Notes under the pieces: model-generated
The model's input: the letters and a program-made list of their open reading frames with translations, nothing else
What the model was told of the DNA's origin: nothing
Database searches by the model: none
Part shown: positions 35,920-47,037 of the stretch, piece after piece
Layout of the letters: every line of letters begins with the position of its first letter
Numbering within the stretch: position 1 is the first letter of the stretch
Translations under genes and position numbers: made by a program
Source of the DNA: Vibrio spartinae
GTDB taxonomy: Bacteria > Pseudomonadota > Gammaproteobacteria > Enterobacterales > Vibrionaceae
DNA length: 64,000 nt
Direction of reading: 5' to 3'
Assembly: GCF_024347135.1 (NCBI RefSeq)
Contig: NZ_AP024907.1
Span: 3,525,001-3,589,000, forward strand

Positions 35920-36339
35920 ATGTGGTCACAAACCCTCATCTATCTTCAGGAGAAACAACGCGGATTTCACCTGATTACAGACGAAGTTGTCGAACAACTC
36001 CCTCAAATTCAATCGGTTTCCGTCGGGCTGCTCCATTTGTTTATTCAGCATACATCAGCCAGTTTAAGCATCAATGAAAACGCAGACCCGACAGTTCGTC
36101 TTGATATGGAAGCCCACTTTAATCGCAACATTCCGGAAAAAGCGCCCTACTATCAGCATACCGACGAAGGTGACGACGATATGCCCGCTCATATTAAATC
36201 GTCTACGCTTGGGGCAAGCCTGACGATTCCGATTACTCAAGGGAAACTGGCGATGGGAATCTGGCAGGGGATCTATTTGGGGGAGCATCGGAATCATGGC
36301 GGGCAACGACGGATCGTTGCAACCATTTCAGGAGAGTAG
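35920..36339 (+). CDS. yjbQ: YjbQ family protein (UPF0047, secondary thiamine-phosphate synthase-like)
   Basis: 139 aa. The family signature is present: [17 protein letters not shown] near residue 47 and [12 protein letters not shown] near 115, with conserved His residues. YjbQ proteins can replace thiamine-phosphate synthase when overexpressed in E. coli; the physiological reaction is not settled. ATG 35920 is preferred over a GTG nine bases upstream because AGGTG lies at suitable spacing. Transcribed away from pgi and towards the 3' end of dnaB. In V. cholerae, as I recall it, alr lies in this neighbourhood; here only about 100 bases separate yjbQ and dnaB. Confidence 0.9.
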   Translation: MWSQTLIYLQEKQRGFHLITDEVVEQLPQIQSVSVGLLHLFIQHTSASLSINENADPTVRLDMEAHFNRNIPEKAPYYQHTDEGDDDMPAHIKSSTLGASLTIPITQGKLAMGIWQGIYLGEHRNHGGQRRIVATISGE

Positions 36340-36435
36340 CCGCTGATTTTATTCTGATAACTGGTTTACTACGGACTACTTTACTACTACGGACAGCTGG
36401 TTTGATACGAACAATAAACCTGATGAGTGAAACGA

Positions 36436-37848
36436 TCACTCATCATCAAAGTCAAATGCAGGTCCTGCGTAGTTATCGAAGCGGGAGTATTGGCCTTGGA
36501 ACGTTAAGCGCACCGAACCAATCGGCCCGTTCCGCTGCTTACCGAGTATGATTTCAGCGGTCCCTTTCATCGCACTATCCGGATGGTAGACTTCATCACG
36601 GTAAATAAACATAATCAAATCCGCATCCTGCTCGATAGACCCTGATTCCCTCAGATCTGAGTTAACTGGTCGTTTGTCCGCCCGCTGCTCCAGAGAACGG
36701 TTTAACTGGGAAAGCGCAACCACTGGCACATTTAACTCTTTTGCTAACGCTTTCAGGGAGCGTGAGATTTCTGCAATTTCCAGAGTCCGGTTATCAGACA
36801 GTGCCGGAACCCGCATTAATTGCAAGTAGTCCACCATGATTAATGATAATCCGCCATGCTCTCGGGCAACTCGGCGTGCGCGTGAGCGAAGTTCTGTAGG
36901 TGTCAGCCCCGAACTGTCATCGATGAACATATTCTTCTTCTCCATAAGAATTCCCATGGTAGAAGAAATTCTGGCCCAATCCTCATCATCCAGATTACCG
37001 GTTCGAATTTTAGTTTGATCGACACGAGACAGAGATGCCAGAATCCTCATCATGATTTGTTCAGAAGGCATCTCCAAAGAAAATATCAGAACGGGTTTTT
37101 CTTGCTCCATCGCTGCATTTTCGCACAAGTTCATCGCGAAAGTTGTTTTCCCCATCGATGGACGAGCAGCGACAATGATTAAGTCGGAAGGCTGCAATCC
37201 AGTCGTCTTCTTGTTCAAATCCGTAAAGCCGGTATTGACCCCAGTAACACCATCCTGAGGGCTTTTATACAAGATTTCGATTCTCTCTAACGTTTTCTCC
37301 AGAATTGAATCGACATTTTGTGGACCTTCATTTTCATTGGTTCGAGACTCAGCAATCGCAAAGACTTTACTTTCTGCAAAGTCCAACAGATCTTCTGAAC
37401 TGCGCCCCTGTGGATCATAGCCTGCATCGGCAATTTCATTGGCCACACCAATCAGATTACGAACCAAAGCCCGTTCAGCAACAATATCCGCATATGCGTT
37501 GATATTTGCAGCACTTGGCGTATTTTTAGCAAGATCGGTCAGGTAGGCAAAACCACCGACATCATCCAGTTGCTCACGTTGTTCCAGAAACTCAGAGAGT
37601 GTAATCAGATCAAGCGGTTTACCGCCTTCCAGAATCGATTTAATACCATCGAATATCAATCGGTGTGGTCGGCTGAAAAAATCACTGGTCACAACACGTT
37701 CGGCCACAGTGTCCCACCGCTCATTATCCAGCAACAATCCTCCCAGAACGGATTGCTCCGCTTCTAGCGAATGGGGAGGCATTTTAATGCCTTCAACTTG
37801 TGCGTCAGTTTGCTTACGATTTCTGTTTTCAAACTTGGAATTAACCAT
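36436..37848 (-). CDS. dnaB: Replicative DNA helicase DnaB
   Basis: 470 aa, close to the E. coli length. Hexameric 5'-3' helicase that unwinds DNA at the fork and recruits primase. The N-terminal domain starts IKMPPHSLEAEQSVLGGLL, and the RecA-like C-terminal domain has Walker A ARPSMGKT, Walker B MVDYLQLM and the LRESGSIEQDADLIMF segment with the arginine finger region. No intein is present. The ATG six codons into the longest frame (MVNSKFENRN) matches the family N-terminus and follows a weak GAG-type site. A palindrome, TGATGAGTG ... CACTCATCA (36421-36445), overlaps the stop codon. Confidence 0.98.
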   Translation of the reverse strand: MVNSKFENRNRKQTDAQVEGIKMPPHSLEAEQSVLGGLLLDNERWDTVAERVVTSDFFSRPHRLIFDGIKSILEGGKPLDLITLSEFLEQREQLDDVGGFAYLTDLAKNTPSAANINAYADIVAERALVRNLIGVANEIADAGYDPQGRSSEDLLDFAESKVFAIAESRTNENEGPQNVDSILEKTLERIEILYKSPQDGVTGVNTGFTDLNKKTTGLQPSDLIIVAARPSMGKTTFAMNLCENAAMEQEKPVLIFSLEMPSEQIMMRILASLSRVDQTKIRTGNLDDEDWARISSTMGILMEKKNMFIDDSSGLTPTELRSRARRVAREHGGLSLIMVDYLQLMRVPALSDNRTLEIAEISRSLKALAKELNVPVVALSQLNRSLEQRADKRPVNSDLRESGSIEQDADLIMFIYRDEVYHPDSAMKGTAEIILGKQRNGPIGSVRLTFQGQYSRFDNYAGPAFDFDDE

Positions 37849-38003
37849 GACTTTTCTCAATAACACGACAAAGTGTGCCCATTATAACGAGAATATCGAA
37901 TTTGTAATTATCTCATGCAGAATTAACCCAGAACTGACTATTGACTGGGCTATTCACTCTAGTATTGTCTTTAGCTTTAATGGTCAGTCTTTAGAGGTTT
38001 CGT

Positions 38004-38759
38004 GTGTTTAGGTGTTGGCTGATGTCCTTCAGTCTTTGTATTATCAGTGCTGTTCATGCAGAAGAAGAATCAACAGAGCAAGAAATGCCTTCTCCGCTTC
38101 AGGGTCAGGTCGAGCTCGGCTACCAAAGACATACGGGTAATACAAATACAGAATCACTTAATGTAAATATATTAGCTGAATATACCAAAGGGAGACACCG
38201 AACGACGGGCAAATGGGAATTTTACCGACTTGATAAATATGGCGGTGAATACAAGAGAAAATCGACCTATACGCTACAGTCCGACTACAAAATTAGCCCT
38301 AGGGGCTATGTGTATGGTAGTTTCAATGGCATTGATTCTAAATACAGCGCTTATTTTAAGGACTATACCTTCTCGGCAGGTTACGGTTACCAATTGACAC
38401 ATACTGATGTGCTAACCATTGAGCTTGAAATCGGCCCAGGGTATCGATATCAAAAACCTAATCTCGATGAACTCGACGATGATGATCTGATTTTTCCTGA
38501 AACGGTAAGAGAACCGATTACCCGAGGAAATGCCAGAATCGATTGGAGTCTGACCAAAACAGTGACACTGGGCGGAGATGTTACCGTTGTCTCAGGGGAT
38601 AGTAACACATTGCTGACCACCAATATCAATCTGACCAATGATATTACTCAAAACCTCGCTTTGAAGCTGGATTACTCTCGTTCATATCACTCACGCGTCC
38701 CTGATAGTCTCAAAAAAGCGGACAGTGCAACCTCGATCAATGTTGTCTATCATTTCTGA
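38004..38759 (+). CDS. DUF481 / YdiY-like outer-membrane beta-barrel protein
   Basis: 251 aa. Begins with a signal peptide ending near AVHA, so it is exported. The remainder is a series of amphipathic beta strands rich in aromatic residues and ends in the Phe of VVYHF, typical of a beta-barrel inserted by the Bam complex. The pattern QVELGYQRHTGNTNTESLN near the start fits the DUF481 family (YdiY of E. coli), whose function is unknown. The GTG start is supported by AGAGG six bases upstream; an internal ATG (38022) would give a much shorter, less convincing signal peptide. Divergent from dnaB; a shared terminator separates it from the convergent rplI. Confidence 0.85.
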   Translation: MFRCWLMSFSLCIISAVHAEEESTEQEMPSPLQGQVELGYQRHTGNTNTESLNVNILAEYTKGRHRTTGKWEFYRLDKYGGEYKRKSTYTLQSDYKISPRGYVYGSFNGIDSKYSAYFKDYTFSAGYGYQLTHTDVLTIELEIGPGYRYQKPNLDELDDDDLIFPETVREPITRGNARIDWSLTKTVTLGGDVTVVSGDSNTLLTTNINLTNDITQNLALKLDYSRSYHSRVPDSLKKADSATSINVVYHF

Positions 38760-38812
38760 ACGCTACAACATTTCTGAATACTGAAACAATATTTTCTGTG
38801 GTTTGCAAGCAT

Positions 38813-38843
38813 AAAAAAACACCAGCATAAGCTGGTGTTTTTA
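38813..38843. terminator. Bidirectional terminator between the DUF481 gene and rplI
   Basis: AAAAAACACCAGC and GCTGGTGTTTTT form a strong stem around ATAA, with A and T runs on both flanks, so it can serve both convergent transcription units. Confidence 0.9.
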
Positions 38844-38863
38844 ATACTGGATCGGCTGGGAAA

Positions 38864-39313
38864 TTATTCAGCAACAATCTGTAGTTTAACTTCTGCAAAC
38901 ACTTCAGAATGAAGTTGAATGCTGATGTCATACTCACCAACGTTGCGTAGAGCACCTTCAGGAAGACGAACTTCACTTTTGCTCACTTCAACACCAGCAG
39001 CAGTCACTGCATCAGCAATATCGCGAGTACCGATAGAACCGAACAGTTTTCCTTCTTCACCAGCTTTTGATGCAATCACAACCGCTTCCAAAGCGTTTAC
39101 TTTGTCAGCACGTGATTGTGCAGCAGCCAATTGCTCAGCAACTTGAGCTTCTAATTCGGCACGACGGTGCTCAAACATCTCAACGTTTGTTTTAGTTGCC
39201 ATAACTGCTTTACCTTGAGGGATAAGAAAGTTACGAGCATAACCAGATTTTACGTTGACTGTATCACCAAGACCACCTAGGTTACCGATTTTATCAAGTA
39301 GAATAACTTGCAT
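38864..39313 (-). CDS. rplI: 50S ribosomal protein L9
   Basis: 149 aa, the usual length. Starts [17 protein letters not shown] and continues [18 protein letters not shown], the N-terminal rRNA-binding domain signature, then the long central helix and a C-terminal globular domain. L9 sits at the base of the L1 stalk and helps maintain reading frame. It is the last gene of the rpsF-priB-rpsR-rplI operon, followed by a strong terminator. Confidence 0.98.
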   Translation of the reverse strand: MQVILLDKIGNLGGLGDTVNVKSGYARNFLIPQGKAVMATKTNVEMFEHRRAELEAQVAEQLAAAQSRADKVNALEAVVIASKAGEEGKLFGSIGTRDIADAVTAAGVEVSKSEVRLPEGALRNVGEYDISIQLHSEVFAEVKLQIVAE

Positions 39314-39346
39314 TGTTTAATCCTCTTTCTTAATAAACGGTGCCGA

Positions 39347-39577
<231 letters not shown>

Positions 39578-39589
39578 CTATCTCCTGAT

Positions 39590-39892
39590 CTAAATTTGAG
39601 TAATCTCTTGAGCATGAAGCACCAGTTTTCCGACACCATTTCGGTCGGTCTGGTAAGTAACAAAGCCACTGACCTTGATGCTGCTGCCCTGTACTAAGTT
39701 ATGAGTGAAAGACTGTGACCGCTGACCACTAACCACGACGGGCATACGACAATAAACCTGTCTGGGTAAATCCGCTTCAACAGCAACCGAACGATGTTCT
39801 AACCAAAAACGACAATGTTCGATACCTGACGGACTCTGGCTTCGAATGGGATGCTTGACAATCGTACCGCTAAGTTCCATCCGATTGGTCAT
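39590..39892 (-). CDS. priB: Primosomal replication protein N (PriB)
   Basis: 100 aa single OB-fold protein that binds single-stranded DNA and stimulates PriA during replication restart. The sequence MTNRMELSGTIVKHP, HCRFWLEHRS and SFTHNLVQGSSIKVSGF matches enterobacterial and Vibrio PriB. Located between rpsF and rpsR, its standard place in this operon. Confidence 0.97.
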   Translation of the reverse strand: MTNRMELSGTIVKHPIRSQSPSGIEHCRFWLEHRSVAVEADLPRQVYCRMPVVVSGQRSQSFTHNLVQGSSIKVSGFVTYQTDRNGVGKLVLHAQEITQI

Positions 39893-39900
39893 AGAATTAA

Positions 39901-40284
39901 TTACTCAGCAACGTCTGCACTGTTGTTTTCTTCTGATTTCACTTCTTCACGCTTAGAACGCTCTTCACGAGCTTTCAGCATGATTGATGGTTCAGTCACA
40001 GCAGACTTAGTACGCATAATCATGTTACGCAGAACTGCATCGTTAAAACGGAAAGCAGTTTCCAGTTCATCAACAACTGACTGCTCAGCTTCTACGTTCA
40101 TCAGAACATAGTGCGCTTTGTGCAGTTTGTTAATTGGGTATGCAAGTTGACGACGTCCCCAATCTTCCAGACGGTGAATAGTACCGCCAGCTTCAGTGAT
40201 AGAACCAGTGTAACGCTCGATCATGCCAGCAACTTGCTCGCTTTGATCTGGGTGCACCATGAATACGATTTCGTAATGACGCAT
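39901..40284 (-). CDS. rpsF: 30S ribosomal protein S6
   Basis: 127 aa. [18 protein letters not shown] and [20 protein letters not shown] are the S6 signatures; the C-terminal tail is acidic ([15 protein letters not shown]), as in other gamma-proteobacteria with Glu-rich tails. First gene of its operon, with a strong TAAGGAG site. The transcript leader (roughly 40285-40380) carries GGACGACCGGGCC; S6:S18 complexes are known to bind CCG-bearing leader structures in other bacteria, so autoregulation is possible but not shown here. Confidence 0.98.
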   Translation of the reverse strand: MRHYEIVFMVHPDQSEQVAGMIERYTGSITEAGGTIHRLEDWGRRQLAYPINKLHKAHYVLMNVEAEQSVVDELETAFRFNDAVLRNMIMRTKSAVTEPSIMLKAREERSKREEVKSEENNSADVAE

Positions 40285-40440
40285 GTTTGCTCCTTACGGA
40301 TTATTCAGCTTCCACAATTGGCCCGGTCGTCCAGAGGAAGCAAGGAACGATAAATAAGTGACCAGGAATTTAAGAGGTGGAATAGTACAGAAAGGAAGCA
40401 GTATTAGCAAGCGAAATATGACTTGGAGGCACCATAAAAT

Positions 40441-40468
40441 AAAGGACGAACATCTTGTTCGTCCTTTA
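40441..40468 (-). terminator. Terminator after bfr
   Basis: AAAGGACGAAC and GTTCGTCCTTT pair around a five-base loop. Placed between the bfr stop and the rpsF promoter region; the T run on the minus strand is short and mixed with A. Confidence 0.75.
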
Positions 40469-40479
40469 TATCAATCACA

Positions 40480-40956
40480 CTAATCTTCATCGACAAATTG
40501 AGCCTGAAGATAGTTCTCTAAACCCGTCATTTCAATCAAACCAAGCTGGGTTTCAAGCCAATCCACATGCTCCTCTTCATCTGCTAAGATGTCTAGAAAC
40601 AAGTCTCTGGAAACATAATCACGAATATCTTCAGCATAAGCAATTGCCTCTTTCAAATCAGGGATGGCAGCCATCTCTAATTTAAGATCACATTCGAGCA
40701 TTTCTTGAGTATCTTCACCAATCAGCAGTTTTCCCAAATCCTGTAAGTTCGGGAGACCTTCTAAAAACAGTATCCGTTCAATCAAATGATCAGCGTGTTT
40801 CATCTCATCAATTGATTCATGGTACTCTTTATCCGCCAACTGTTTGAGCCCCCAATCTTTATACATTCGTGCATGTAAGAAATACTGGTTGATTGCAATC
40901 AGTTCATTGGCCAGAATTTTGTTCAGATGTTGAATAATTATTGGATCGCCTTTCAT
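40480..40956 (-). CDS. bfr: Bacterioferritin
   Basis: 158 aa. Forms a 24-subunit shell that stores iron; haem is held between subunit pairs. Ferroxidase ligands are in place: E18 ([12 protein letters not shown]), E51 and H54 in DEMKHAD, E94, and E127/H130 in [12 protein letters not shown]52, the axial haem ligand, is present, so this is the haem-binding type. Downstream of bfd in the same direction, 89 bases apart; the pair store and release iron together. A Fur box lies upstream of bfd. Confidence 0.98.
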   Translation of the reverse strand: MKGDPIIIQHLNKILANELIAINQYFLHARMYKDWGLKQLADKEYHESIDEMKHADHLIERILFLEGLPNLQDLGKLLIGEDTQEMLECDLKLEMAAIPDLKEAIAYAEDIRDYVSRDLFLDILADEEEHVDWLETQLGLIEMTGLENYLQAQFVDED

Positions 40957-41045
40957 GACAAAACCTCCTCTTTGGCTCTATTAACTTTAGAACCCAACAG
41001 AAAAGTGTCAAATTTTAATCTGTAAAAACAGATAATTAGTTTTAA

Positions 41046-41234
41046 CTAACTTACTTGTTGATACTGAGATGCAACTGTTTCGTTCAAGATTTCCTTTGCC
41101 TGACGGACACACTTTCCGCATTGAGTCCCCAATGCAGTACAGCGCCGAATTCCTTTCATATCGCAAATGCCATCTTCAAGAATGAGCTTACGCAGCTTTT
41201 TATCAGAAACAGAATGACAGAGACAAACGATCAT
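41046..41234 (-). CDS. bfd: Bacterioferritin-associated ferredoxin Bfd
   Basis: 62 aa from MIVCLCHSVSD. A small [2Fe-2S] protein that binds bacterioferritin and passes electrons to its haem to release stored iron. Cluster ligands are CLC near the N-terminus and C-x2-C in GTQCGKCVRQA. The frame extends nine codons further up, but the family starts at this Met, preceded by GGTG. A near-perfect Fur operator lies about 35-60 bases upstream, fitting induction in low iron. Confidence 0.95.
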   Translation of the reverse strand: MIVCLCHSVSDKKLRKLILEDGICDMKGIRRCTALGTQCGKCVRQAKEILNETVASQYQQVS

Positions 41235-41270
41235 AATGGCACCACACATATGACAATACATAATACAAAT

Positions 41271-41291
41271 ATAAACGATAATCGTTATTAT
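41271..41291 (-). promoter_or_regulatory. Fur box upstream of bfd
   Basis: AACGATAATCGTT is a perfect inverted repeat (AACGAT A ATCGTT) inside a longer ATAAACGATAATCGTTATT stretch resembling GATAATGATAATCATTATC. Its place just upstream of bfd is exactly where an iron-responsive operator is expected. Confidence 0.8.
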
Positions 41292-41362
41292 TTCTATAAT
41301 TAAGTATTGCTCTGCATATTACCATGAGCTGACCGTCTTCAGCGGGGTTTTAGAGATGGCAA

Positions 41363-41397
41363 TAAAAAAGGGAAGCCAGTGGCTTCCCTTTTTTTAA
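41363..41397 (-). terminator. Terminator of the str operon, after tuf
   Basis: AAAAAAGGGAAGCC and GGCTTCCCTTTTTTT form a strong stem around AGT, with T runs on both strands. It closes the rpsL-rpsG-fusA-tuf transcript and isolates it from bfd. Confidence 0.9.
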
Positions 41398-41416
41398 CTC
41401 GTGTTAGCTCAAATCA

Positions 41417-42601
41417 TTATGCAACGATTTTTGCTACAACACCAGCACCAACTGTACGACCGCCTTCACGGATCGCAAAACGCAGACCTTCATCCATCGC
41501 GATTGGTGCAATCAGGTCTACAACCATTTTCACGTTATCGCCTGGCATGACCATCTCTACGCCTTCTGGAAGCTCGATGCTACCTGTTACGTCTGTTGTA
41601 CGGAAGTAGAACTGTGGTCGATAGCCTTTGAAAAATGGCGTATGACGACCACCTTCATCTTTCGACAACACATAAACTTCTGATTCAAACTTCGTATGCG
41701 GCGTGATTGAACCTGGTTTCGCCAAAACTTGACCACGTTCTACATCATCACGCTTCGTTCCACGCAGTAATACACCTACGTTCTCACCTGCACGACCTTC
41801 GTCAAGCAGTTTACGGAACATTTCTACACCTGTACAAGTCGTCTTCGTTGTATCTTTTACACCAACAATTTCAACTTCGTCACCAACTCGGATGATACCT
41901 TGCTCTACACGACCTGTAACAACTGTTCCACGGCCCTGAATTGAGAAAACGTCTTCGATTGGCAGCAGGAATGCTTGGTCAATAACTCGCTCTGGCTCTG
42001 GAATGTACTCATCAAGTGCGTTCGCTAACTCAACGATTTTCTCTTCCCATTGCGCTTCACCGTTCAGTGCGCCCAGCGCTGAACCCTGAATCACTGGCAG
42101 ATCGTCTCCTGGGAAATCGTATTCTGAAAGCAATTCACGAACTTCCATTTCTACCAGCTCAAGCAACTCTTCATCATCAACCATGTCACATTTGTTCATG
42201 AATACGATGATGTAAGGAATACCTACCTGACGACCAAGCAAGATGTGCTCACGTGTTTGCGGCATTGGACCATCAGTCGCTGCCACAACAAGGATACCAC
42301 CATCCATCTGCGCCGCACCTGTGATCATGTTTTTAACATAGTCAGCGTGTCCGGGACAGTCTACGTGTGCGTAGTGACGTGACGGAGTATCGTACTCTAC
42401 GTGCGAAGTCGCGATCGTGATGCCGCGCTCACGCTCTTCTGGTGCGTTATCGATTGACGCAAAGTCACGGGCTGCTCCGCCGTGTACTTTAGCAAGTACC
42501 GTACAGATTGCTGCTGTTAGTGTTGTTTTACCGTGGTCAACGTGGCCGATAGTACCAACGTTTACGTGCGGTTTCGTACGTTCAAATTTTTCTTTAGACA
42601 C
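41417..42601 (-). CDS. tuf: Elongation factor Tu
   Basis: 394 aa. Carries aminoacyl-tRNA to the ribosome as a GTP complex. G1 [10 protein letters not shown]3 DCPGHADY, G4 NKCD and the RERGITI switch region are all present. Last gene of the str operon, 142 bases after fusA. A second tuf copy is usual in Vibrio but is not in this window. Confidence 0.99.
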   Translation of the reverse strand: MSKEKFERTKPHVNVGTIGHVDHGKTTLTAAICTVLAKVHGGAARDFASIDNAPEERERGITIATSHVEYDTPSRHYAHVDCPGHADYVKNMITGAAQMDGGILVVAATDGPMPQTREHILLGRQVGIPYIIVFMNKCDMVDDEELLELVEMEVRELLSEYDFPGDDLPVIQGSALGALNGEAQWEEKIVELANALDEYIPEPERVIDQAFLLPIEDVFSIQGRGTVVTGRVEQGIIRVGDEVEIVGVKDTTKTTCTGVEMFRKLLDEGRAGENVGVLLRGTKRDDVERGQVLAKPGSITPHTKFESEVYVLSKDEGGRHTPFFKGYRPQFYFRTTDVTGSIELPEGVEMVMPGDNVKMVVDLIAPIAMDEGLRFAIREGGRTVGAGVVAKIVA

Positions 42602-42743
42602 GATCGTGTTCCTTCCTAATTATGATTCACTCTAAGTAACGTCCACCTAAAGTGCGCCAGAAATTGCTATTTTATGCGTCAACGTTCGTCAACGCAATAG
42701 ATTCGTTATTAACCAGTATTTGTGTTTTATCGACAAATAAAGG

Positions 42744-44840
42744 TTAACCACGCTCAGCGACAATTGCATCAGCAATGTTTTTCGGCACTTCTGAGTACTC
42801 AGAAAACTCCATTGAATACGAAGCACGCCCTTGCGTCGCAGAACGCAGATCAGTTGCGTAACCAAACATCTCTGAAAGTGGGACTTTGGCATGCATAATC
42901 TTCAGCCCTGCCGGACCATCATCCATACCTTCGATAAGGCCGCGGCGGCGATTCAAGTCACCCACGACATCACCCATCCAATCTTCCGGAGTAGTTACTT
43001 CAACTTTCATCAGCGGTTCAAGAATAACAGGGGTCGCTTGAAGCGCTCCTTTCTTGAATGCCATTGAGCCAGCGATCTTAAACGCTATCTCACTTGAATC
43101 GACATCGTGGAATGAACCATCAAAGAGTGTCGCTTTGATATCCAAGACAGGATAACCAGCAAGCACACCGTTGTTCATTTGTTCCTCGATACCTTTTGCG
43201 ACCGGGTTAATGAATTCCTTAGGAATCGCCCCACCCACAATTTCGTCGACAAAAACAAAGCCTTCACCGGGCTCAGAGGGCTCAATTTTTAGCCATACAT
43301 GACCATACTGACCACGTCCCCCTGACTGGCGAACAAACTTGCCTTCGACTTCCGCTTTACCACGAATGGTTTCACGATAAGCAACCTGAGGTTTGCCCAC
43401 GTTGCAATCCACGCTAAATTCACGCTTCATTCGATCAACAATGATATCCAAGTGAAGTTCACCCATGCCTGATATCAATGTCTGACCAGTTTCAGCATCC
43501 GTTTCAACACGGAATGATGGATCTTCAGCTGCCAGTTTTCCGAGGGCAATCCCCATTTTTTCCTGATCAGCTTTAGAGCGGGGTTCTACAGCGATTTGAA
43601 TCACAGGTTGAGGAAACTCCATTCGTTCCAGAATAACCTTATGATTTTGATCGCAAAGCGTGTCCCCTGTTGTCACATCTTTTAAGCCAATCGCAGCAGC
43701 AATGTCACCGGCACGAACTTCTTTGACTTCTTCACGTTTATTCGAATGCAACTGAACAATACGTCCAACCCGTTCACGTTTTTGTTTGACCGAGTTGTAG
43801 ACAGAATCCCCGGAATTCAATACACCGGAATAGACCCGAACAAAGGTCAGAGTACCAACAAATGGGTCTGTCGCGATCTTGAATGCAAGTGCTGAAAAGG
43901 GTTCCGAGTCATCCGCGTGACGCTCGATATCATTTTCATGCTCATCAATTCCTTTAATCGATGGGACATCGACCGGTGACGGCAAAAATTCAATCACAGC
44001 ATCCAGTACAGCCTGAACCCCTTTGTTCTTAAATGCACTACCGCAAGTCGCCAGAACAATCTCATTATTCAGAGTGCGAGTCCGCAAACCGAGCTTAATC
44101 TCGTCTTCGCTTAATTCACCCTCTTCCAGGTATTTATCCATCAGCTCTTCATTAGCTTCAGCAGCAGACTCCACCATATGGCTACGCCATTCTTCAGCCA
44201 ATTCGAGCATATCTGCTGGGATATCTTCATAGGTGAAAGTCATTCCCTGGTCTTCCTCAGTCCAGTTAATTGCTTTCATCTTGAACAGATCAATAACACC
44301 TTTAAATTTATCTTCTGCACCGATATTCAATTGAATCGGTACAGGGGTTGCGCCTAGTCGATCTTTAATTTGATTTACCACACGCAAGAAATCTGCACCA
44401 GCACGGTCCATCTTATTCACGAAAACTAATCTCGGAACATGATATTTATCCGCCTGACGCCATACTGTCTCAGACTGAGGTTCAACACCAGAGGAACCAC
44501 AAAAAACGACCACTGCACCATCAAGTACACGAAGAGAACGCTCGACCTCAATGGTGAAGTCAACATGTCCGGGAGTATCGATAATGTTGATACGATGATC
44601 GGGGAATTGCGCCTGCATACCACGCCAAAATGTGGTCGTCGCAGCAGAGGTAATGGTGATACCGCGTTCCTGCTCTTGCTCCATCCAGTCCATGGTTGCT
44701 GCACCATCGTGAACTTCGCCAATTTTATGAGACAGGCCGGTGTAGAACAGAATACGCTCAGTAGTGGTTGTCTTTCCTGCGTCTACATGAGCACATATAC
44801 CGATGTTACGGTAGCGCTCGATAGGAGTTTTACGAGCCAC
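42744..44840 (-). CDS. fusA: Elongation factor G
   Basis: 698 aa. GTPase that moves tRNAs and mRNA through the ribosome after each peptide bond. G1 [13 protein letters not shown], switch [12 protein letters not shown]3 DTPGHVDF and G4 NKMDR are intact, followed by domains II-V ([33 protein letters not shown]). Third gene of the str operon, with rpsG 75 bases upstream. Confidence 0.99.
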   Translation of the reverse strand: MARKTPIERYRNIGICAHVDAGKTTTTERILFYTGLSHKIGEVHDGAATMDWMEQEQERGITITSAATTTFWRGMQAQFPDHRINIIDTPGHVDFTIEVERSLRVLDGAVVVFCGSSGVEPQSETVWRQADKYHVPRLVFVNKMDRAGADFLRVVNQIKDRLGATPVPIQLNIGAEDKFKGVIDLFKMKAINWTEEDQGMTFTYEDIPADMLELAEEWRSHMVESAAEANEELMDKYLEEGELSEDEIKLGLRTRTLNNEIVLATCGSAFKNKGVQAVLDAVIEFLPSPVDVPSIKGIDEHENDIERHADDSEPFSALAFKIATDPFVGTLTFVRVYSGVLNSGDSVYNSVKQKRERVGRIVQLHSNKREEVKEVRAGDIAAAIGLKDVTTGDTLCDQNHKVILERMEFPQPVIQIAVEPRSKADQEKMGIALGKLAAEDPSFRVETDAETGQTLISGMGELHLDIIVDRMKREFSVDCNVGKPQVAYRETIRGKAEVEGKFVRQSGGRGQYGHVWLKIEPSEPGEGFVFVDEIVGGAIPKEFINPVAKGIEEQMNNGVLAGYPVLDIKATLFDGSFHDVDSSEIAFKIAGSMAFKKGALQATPVILEPLMKVEVTTPEDWMGDVVGDLNRRRGLIEGMDDGPAGLKIMHAKVPLSEMFGYATDLRSATQGRASYSMEFSEYSEVPKNIADAIVAERG

Positions 44841-44915
44841 GGTTGTATCCTCTTAACTAAGGTGGACCTTAGAAAATAGAAAAGTACTGCGGGTATCCCC
44901 GCAGTACAGGAGGTA

Positions 44916-45407
<492 letters not shown>

Positions 45408-45496
45408 TCAGGTTATCCAAAACTTTTCAGTTTCTTCAAAATTAATATTTAAATTAGTGTTTGGCCTTACTTAACGCTTATTTCAACAGAGAAACA

Positions 45497-45874
<378 letters not shown>

Positions 45875-45941
45875 CTAGCTCCTGATTTACTGAAAGTAAG
45901 CTTTGTGAAAAATCTATACCCTATACAAATAGGGACGCAAA

Positions 45942-45970
45942 ATTCTATACACCGCGGCTAGATGTGTCAA
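45942..45970 (-). promoter_or_regulatory. str operon promoter (sigma-70)
   Basis: Minus strand reads TTGACA (45970-45965), a 17-base spacer, then TAGAAT (45947-45942): perfect -35 and near-perfect -10. It lies about 70 bases before rpsL and just after tusB, as expected for a strong ribosomal-protein promoter. Confidence 0.85.
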
Positions 45971-46004
45971 GAAATATACAGTTTTTTTAGAGGGGCAGGA
46001 AATC

Positions 46005-46292
46005 TTATTCCCAAGTCATTGTACTGTGGCTATGTTCCGTCAATTCAACAAACCCCAAATAATCAGTTATCGTTGTCGAAGGACTGATACGGTGATAAAT
46101 GCCTCGGGCTTTGGCATCGGCTTGCAAAACAAACACAGTTTTACCTTCCAGCAATTCAAACGCATGATGCAAAGGGTTTGCCGCATAAACTGCGTCTTCG
46201 ATCAATAAGATAGTATCTTGCTCAGAATAAAAGGGGTGGACTCGCTTCAATGCAGCGTCTGTTTTAATCACATGTAGCATAAGGTGTCTCAA
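46005..46292 (-). CDS. tusB: Sulfurtransferase complex subunit TusB
   Basis: 95 aa DsrH-family subunit. TusBCD relays sulfur from TusA to TusE and MnmA for 2-thiolation of the wobble uridine in Lys, Glu and Gln tRNAs. Begins [17 protein letters not shown]. Its start overlaps the tusC stop by four bases, so the tusDCB genes are translationally coupled. Confidence 0.92.
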   Translation of the reverse strand: MRHLMLHVIKTDAALKRVHPFYSEQDTILLIEDAVYAANPLHHAFELLEGKTVFVLQADAKARGIYHRISPSTTITDYLGFVELTEHSHSTMTWE

Positions 46293-46645
46293 AAACTCAA
46301 AACTTTATCTGCCTGATGCAGAATCTCTATCATGGCTTGGTCCTGCACAGAGGTCACAGGGATGATCAAATCATCTTGCGTCACTCCCCGCTGCAATAAT
46401 GCCGTCTCGGAGACAAAGACCTGATCAATATCGTACAGATCGAGTAGTTTAAGCATTGGTGCATAATCCTTGCAGAGAATATCGTCTGTTTCTTGCTCCT
46501 GCAGGAGTTGTAATACGCCATCTCCCATGAAAACGACTGCAATATTTTCACTATAAGCAGAGGCCGCTAACAACGCATCAACCCCTTCTCTTCCGGAACT
46601 TCGACCGTGAGGTGCGTGATGAAAAACATAAATCAAACGATTCAA
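46289..46645 (-). CDS. tusC: Sulfurtransferase complex subunit TusC
   Basis: 118 aa DsrF-family subunit, beginning [29 protein letters not shown] with the typical AAFD-like region replaced by [18 protein letters not shown]. Structural partner in the TusBCD heterohexamer. Overlaps both tusD and tusB by four bases. Confidence 0.93.
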   Translation of the reverse strand: MNRLIYVFHHAPHGRSSGREGVDALLAASAYSENIAVVFMGDGVLQLLQEQETDDILCKDYAPMLKLLDLYDIDQVFVSETALLQRGVTQDDLIIPVTSVQDQAMIEILHQADKVLSF

Positions 46646-47037
46646 AACTGTATGACCCTATCTTGTGTCAACATTGCTTCAGCTAAACTCCCCAGACCTG
46701 TCTGCACAAATTCGCCGGCCAGATTATCTTTAAAAACACAATGTTGGGTCGCCTCTTTTTCACTCAAAATGCCTCGTCTCAAAGACGCTGCAACACAGGT
46801 TTCAAGACTGACACTATGCTCTTTCGCCAAATTTTGCCAAGCTTTGGCAAGATCAAATTCATCATTGGCCGGTACTGATAATGAAGTTCCATTCGTCACA
46901 CCGTCCTGATAGAAAAACACACTCACCAGTGTGTGACCTTTCTGGAGTAAAGCGCGCGCAAACTGATAAGCACTCCGGGCTGACTGGGTGCCGTACAGTG
47001 GCCCATTGACCACCAACGTGTAAGTCAGAACACTCAT
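46642..47037 (-). CDS. tusD: Sulfurtransferase complex subunit TusD
   Basis: 131 aa DsrE-family subunit. Motif [22 protein letters not shown] is characteristic. The Cys in [10 protein letters not shown] is at the place of the persulfide-carrying Cys of E. coli TusD. Overlaps yheO by four bases at its start, so all four genes form one tightly packed unit. Confidence 0.94.
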   Translation of the reverse strand: MSVLTYTLVVNGPLYGTQSARSAYQFARALLQKGHTLVSVFFYQDGVTNGTSLSVPANDEFDLAKAWQNLAKEHSVSLETCVAASLRRGILSEKEATQHCVFKDNLAGEFVQTGLGSLAEAMLTQDRVIQF

